From: Deinococcus metalli
GTDB lineage: Bacteria > Deinococcota > Deinococci > Deinococcales > Deinococcaceae
Assembly (NCBI RefSeq): GCF_014201805.1
Contig: NZ_JACHFK010000007.1
Coordinates: 186,001 to 250,000 of the forward strand
Reading direction: 5' to 3'
DNA: 64,000 bases
The position numbers were made by a program, and so were the translations under genes. Below are positions 63,345 through 64,000 of the stretch, in pieces. The number at the start of each line of letters is the position of its first letter. The stretch's first letter is position 1. The notes under the pieces were generated by a model. It ran no database searches. It was not told where the DNA came from and saw only the letters and a list, made by a program, of their open reading frames with translations.

Positions 63345-64000
63345 ATGACCCTGCCGCCGTTCCCTCCGACCCTGACCAACGCCTCGACCACCGTGCAGTT
63401 CGGCCGGGCGCTGGCAGAGTTCGCGTGTCATGTGGCCGGCGCGCACGGCGTGCAGGTGTGGGTGGTGCAGGACGCGCACCTGGAAGTGGTGGCCGAGGAG
63501 GGCCGCGGCCTGGGCCTGAGTGACGGTACCCTGGCCGGCCGGGCACTGGCCGGGGGCACGCTGATCGCGGAGGGCATGCTCTCCGCGCTGCCGTTCGGGT
63601 GCGGCGTGATCGAGTTCGTGGGGGCGCGGCCGGAGGGAATCGAGGAACTGCTGACTGTGTCGCCGCTGTTCACGCTGGCGCTGGAGGGCGTGCAGGCGCG
63701 TGAGGCCCGGCGTGGGCACGGCCGGATCGCGGAGACGGTCGAGGGGCTGGTGCGCCGGCTGGGCGGCAGCCTGGACCTGCCGCAGGTGCTGACGGTCACG
63801 GCACAGAGTGCGGCGCTGGCGCTGGGCTTCTCGCGCGCGTTCGTGGGGTTGTTCGATCAGGTGGTCGAGGGTGTGGCCCGCACCGGCGAGGTCTACACCT
63901 ACGGCTTCGACGAGTCCTTTACCGGGGGGATCGGGGTGGGTCCGGTGACCTTCGAGCGGCTGATGACGCGCGGCGAGGCGATCCGCTACGAGCGGGTGCG
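63345..64000 (+). CDS. GAF-type sensor protein, N-terminal part (probable histidine kinase)
   Basis: An open frame from ATG 63345 to the end of the window (218 residues). It has two GAF-like stretches: [21 protein letters not shown] with [20 protein letters not shown], and [20 protein letters not shown] with [20 protein letters not shown]. No kinase domain is reached. Its place after a NarL-type regulator suggests a sensor histidine kinase of the HisKA_3 type, but a GAF-containing phosphodiesterase or kinase-less sensor is possible. Confidence 0.65.
   Translation, partial: MTLPPFPPTLTNASTTVQFGRALAEFACHVAGAHGVQVWVVQDAHLEVVAEEGRGLGLSDGTLAGRALAGGTLIAEGMLSALPFGCGVIEFVGARPEGIEELLTVSPLFTLALEGVQAREARRGHGRIAETVEGLVRRLGGSLDLPQVLTVTAQSAALALGFSRAFVGLFDQVVEGVARTGEVYTYGFDESFTGGIGVGPVTFERLMTRGEAIRYERV

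Overview
The window is a 64 kb chromosomal segment of a high-GC Deinococcus-like bacterium. The evidence is consistently GC-rich codon use and many genes whose start codon lies 6-7 bases after a TANNNT -10 box with no Shine-Dalgarno site, the leaderless arrangement known to dominate in Deinococcus. Family content agrees: a PilF-like pilus ATPase with several N-terminal GSPII/MshEN modules, RNase J, ClpP-ClpX-Lon, a PCuAC/SCO/CtaG copper group and an internal-type tRNA nucleotidyltransferase. I see no phage, insertion sequence, CRISPR array or rRNA. The species cannot be named from this.

Layout. 1-5.2 kb: end of a UPF0173 hydrolase, a hexapeptide acyltransferase, a dynamin-like GTPase and a two-gene ThuA / Gfo-Idh-MocA sugar operon behind a LacI-type palindrome. 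5.2-11 kb: TetR/SnoaL-like and IclR/cytochrome c divergent pairs, an M42 peptidase, FabI, and PgeF coupled to a YqeG-type HAD phosphatase. 11-15.1 kb: pilB-pilT. 15.2-19.6 kb: the protease set clpP-clpX-lon. 19.8-23.3 kb: aldo/keto reductase, RNase J, tRNA-Glu. 23.4-28.4 kb: dnaX with an unusual leader and a G8 run, a GHL10-type glycosidase-like protein, a LacI regulator. 28.5-32.1 kb: copper delivery and oxidase assembly genes (PCuAC, SCO, CtaG), a Deinococcus-Thermus protein labelled quinate dehydrogenase in some databases, and xanthine phosphoribosyltransferase. 32.1-36.2 kb: a phosphodiesterase-like enzyme, acyl-CoA carboxylase beta chain, an odd tRNA-like gene and a quinone-oxidoreductase-type enzyme. 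36.2-39.2 kb: P450 / MarR / P450 module. 39.2-50.2 kb: CAP lipoprotein, TsaB, citrate synthase, YbjN, MBL hydrolase, YfcE-like phosphatase and a run of exported proteins (PEGA, beta-propeller, HhH, malectin-type lipoprotein, TatA). 50.3-64 kb: sugar-binding protein, tRNA-Ala, guaB, a WD40-like protein, hemolysin-III protein, M50 protease, HtrA with tRNA nucleotidyltransferase, a nucleotidyltransferase-like protein, Hsp33, a peptide-binding lipoprotein and a NarL-type response regulator followed by a GAF-type sensor cut by the window end.

How it works together. Most genes are housekeeping or envelope functions in one- to three-gene units. Convergent units are often separated by GC-rich hairpins, several lacking a U-tract. 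Local control is visible as palindromes overlapping promoters: a TetR-type site on the acyl-CoA carboxylase gene, a MarR-type site on marR-P450, and LacI-type sites ahead of the ThuA operon and lacI.

The most unusual items are (1) a tRNA-Ser-like gene at 34977-35093 whose variable arm is a roughly 20-bp hairpin and whose anticodon loop lacks U33; (2) a 25-codon leaderless ORF whose stop overlaps the TTG start of dnaX; and (3) a G8 run in dnaX where a one-base slip meets an immediate stop, which would give a gamma-like short clamp-loader subunit.
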